Shown: positions 5,684-6,944 of the stretch, one piece after another
Layout: each line of letters begins with the position of its first letter
How positions within the stretch are numbered: the first letter of the stretch is position 1
Assembly (NCBI GenBank): GCA_017547975.1
Contig: JAFYNU010000035.1
Coordinates: forward strand, 1 to 6,944
DNA length: 6,944 nucleotides
DNA from: Clostridia bacterium
GTDB taxonomy: Bacteria; Bacillota; Clostridia; Oscillospirales; QAMX01
Direction of reading: 5' to 3'
Position numbers and translations under genes: made by a program
Notes under the pieces: generated by a model
The model's input: the letters and a program-made list of their open reading frames with translations, nothing else
Databases searched by the model: none
What the model was told of the DNA's origin: nothing

Positions 5684-6925
5684 ATGTTTGCAATATCACA
5701 GGACAAGCGGGCAAACCGTTTGTATATGTTCTGTTGGCTCGCCTATTTTACAAGCTATTTACTTCGGTATGATTATACCGCAAGTCTCAGCGAAATCCTG
5801 GTAAAGGAAGCTCTCACCGAATCCCAAGCGGGGCTGGTGACTACGGCGCTCTTTATTACCTACGCCATTGGACAGCTTTGCAGCGGTGTATTGGGGGACA
5901 GAATCAAGCCTGACAAGCTTATTCTTTACGGTTTGGCGGTCAGCTCTCTGACCAATCTGGTATTTCCCTTTGCACAGAATTACGTTTGGATGACCATCCT
6001 GTGGGCGATCAACGGATTTGCTCAGGCTATGTTGTGGCCCCCTATGGTAAGGATTATGGCAGAATGCTTCCACGGGGAGGAATACAGGAAGGCCGCCGTA
6101 AATATTTCGGTGGCTTGCGCAGCGTCAACCATTGGTATTTATCTATTGGCGCCCCTTTGTATTCGGCTGATTTCTTGGAAGGTGCTGTTCTTCCTGGTTT
6201 CGGCAATTGGTACCGGTATCACCATTCTTTGGGGGAGCACGGTACCTCGTTTAACTGTGGATGGGAGAGTGCAGAAGGAAAAAACGCAAACGGAGACCAA
6301 TGAGATAAAATCGGTTAAGATAGGACACTTAATTCTTGAGGCCGGATTGATTCCCATTTTCTTAGCCATCGTCGCACAGGGAGTCATCCGGGATGGGGTT
6401 TCCTCCTGGACTCCGCAGTTACTTTCGGAGTATTTCTCGCTGGAAGTGTCCGATTCCATCCTTTTGACGGTCACGCTTCCCGTTCTGACAGTCGTTGCCC
6501 TGAAGGTGAGCGCATGGATCAACAAGCGTTTTTTCAAAAACCAGGTAAAGTGTTCCCTGTTTTTGTTTGGGATTGCCCTGGTTTCCTTCGTTATCTTGAT
6601 TCCCATGGGCAGCTTGCATCCGGTGATAATGGTAGGACTTGCGGGCATTTCGGTATCTGCCATACACGGAGTGAATTTAATGCTGATATCCGAACTTCCG
6701 GCGTATTTCCGGGGGTATGGTAAGGTATCCACCGTCAGTGGTGTGCTGAATACCTGTACGTATGTGGGGAGTGCCACCTCTACCTATGGATTTGGCTGGC
6801 TCATGGAGCATTATGGCAGCAATACCATGGTCATTGCCTGGATTCTGTCTGCAGCAGCTGGAGTAGTGTTGGCAGTATTTGCCCTTCGGAAGTGGACTCG
6901 TTTTATGACGAAATCAGAATTATGA
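5684..6925 (+). CDS. MFS transporter, organophosphate:phosphate antiporter (GlpT/UhpT-like) type
   Basis: A 413-residue membrane protein with about 12 hydrophobic segments in two six-helix halves, joined by a charged cytosolic loop (about 188-215, VPRLTVDGRVQKEKTQTETNE in part). Family evidence for the organophosphate antiporter branch comes from two arginines in the positions used to bind phosphate in GlpT. R28 lies in TSYLLRYDYTASL in helix 1, and R236 in GVIRDGVSSWTPQLL in helix 7, which resembles the LLRYGxxxWSP segment of GlpT/UhpT. NGFAQAMLWPPMVRIMAE (110-127) in helix 4 also fits. Members swap a phosphorylated sugar, glycerol-3-phosphate or a phosphonate for inorganic phosphate; the substrate here is unknown. 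The start codon is 6 bp after the phosphoesterase stop. GGAG directly abuts the ATG, so GAGGTG at 5669-5674, inside the upstream gene, is probably the working ribosome binding site and implies coupling. Confidence 0.88.
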   Translation: MFAISQDKRANRLYMFCWLAYFTSYLLRYDYTASLSEILVKEALTESQAGLVTTALFITYAIGQLCSGVLGDRIKPDKLILYGLAVSSLTNLVFPFAQNYVWMTILWAINGFAQAMLWPPMVRIMAECFHGEEYRKAAVNISVACAASTIGIYLLAPLCIRLISWKVLFFLVSAIGTGITILWGSTVPRLTVDGRVQKEKTQTETNEIKSVKIGHLILEAGLIPIFLAIVAQGVIRDGVSSWTPQLLSEYFSLEVSDSILLTVTLPVLTVVALKVSAWINKRFFKNQVKCSLFLFGIALVSFVILIPMGSLHPVIMVGLAGISVSAIHGVNLMLISELPAYFRGYGKVSTVSGVLNTCTYVGSATSTYGFGWLMEHYGSNTMVIAWILSAAAGVVLAVFALRKWTRFMTKSEL

Positions 6926-6944
6926 AAAAAACAGAGAGGATATC
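6922..6944 (+). CDS. Possible start of a further gene, cut by the window edge
   Basis: ATG at 6922-6924 overlaps the transporter TGA stop by four bases (ATGA) and opens a frame reading MKKTERI to the edge. The same overlap style is used between thyX and the hydrolase. There is no good Shine-Dalgarno sequence before it. Alternatively AGAGAGG at 6932-6938 is the ribosome binding site of a gene that starts just past the edge. Either way the operon seems to continue; the product cannot be named. Confidence 0.3.

Noticed and set aside
4448..6654. Recurring 8-mer ATTTCGGT at several sites in the right operon, considered as an uptake or Chi-like signal
   Set aside because: The copies I checked fall in coding sequence and mostly read Ile-Ser-Val, so codon preference for TCG explains them. 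None lies in intergenic DNA.
6139..6777. Leftward open frame of 212 codons opposite the MFS transporter
   Set aside because: It is the antisense of a well-supported membrane protein gene and shows no recognisable motif.

Overview
The window looks like chromosomal DNA of a low-to-mid GC Gram-positive bacterium of the Clostridia, probably Lachnospiraceae-like. This is an inference from the mix of genes (ThyX, a short ComEA-type protein, an S11 D-Ala-D-Ala carboxypeptidase with signal peptide and membrane anchor), the purine-rich Shine-Dalgarno sequences (GGAGG, GAGG), consensus sigma-A promoters and tight operons. No mobile element, tRNA, rRNA or CRISPR array was seen.

Layout. Positions 1-1762 hold a leftward three-gene operon, read in the order comEA-like HhH protein (1762-1418), thyX (1385-759) and a cytosolic alpha/beta hydrolase (762-28). 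It ends in a hairpin at 1-18 that is probably its terminator. Positions 1763-2000 are the divergent intergenic region. It holds a good promoter for each direction, and the two promoters face each other, so the predicted leaders are complementary over about 70 nt. That same stretch folds into a two-helix hairpin. Positions 2001-3416 encode a membrane-anchored D-Ala-D-Ala carboxypeptidase, followed by a GC-rich hairpin terminator (3433-3460). From 3504 to the right edge lies a rightward operon: a polysaccharide/lipid-linked oligosaccharide flippase (GTG start at 3504), a calcineurin-like metallophosphoesterase (4970-5677) and an organophosphate:phosphate antiporter-type MFS transporter (5684-6925). 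A further gene probably begins at or just past the right edge.

How the genes may work together. The left operon joins DNA-binding/uptake-type and dTMP synthesis functions with an esterase; no single pathway is evident. The carboxypeptidase trims peptidoglycan stem peptides outside the membrane. In the right operon the phosphoesterase and the organophosphate-type transporter sit 6 bp apart, which suggests import and hydrolysis of a phosphorylated compound. The flippase has no glycosyltransferase partner in view.

Nothing here is clearly a new multi-gene system. The two most interesting signals are the face-to-face promoters with a folded, complementary leader between comEA and the carboxypeptidase gene, and the phosphoesterase-transporter pair of unknown substrate.
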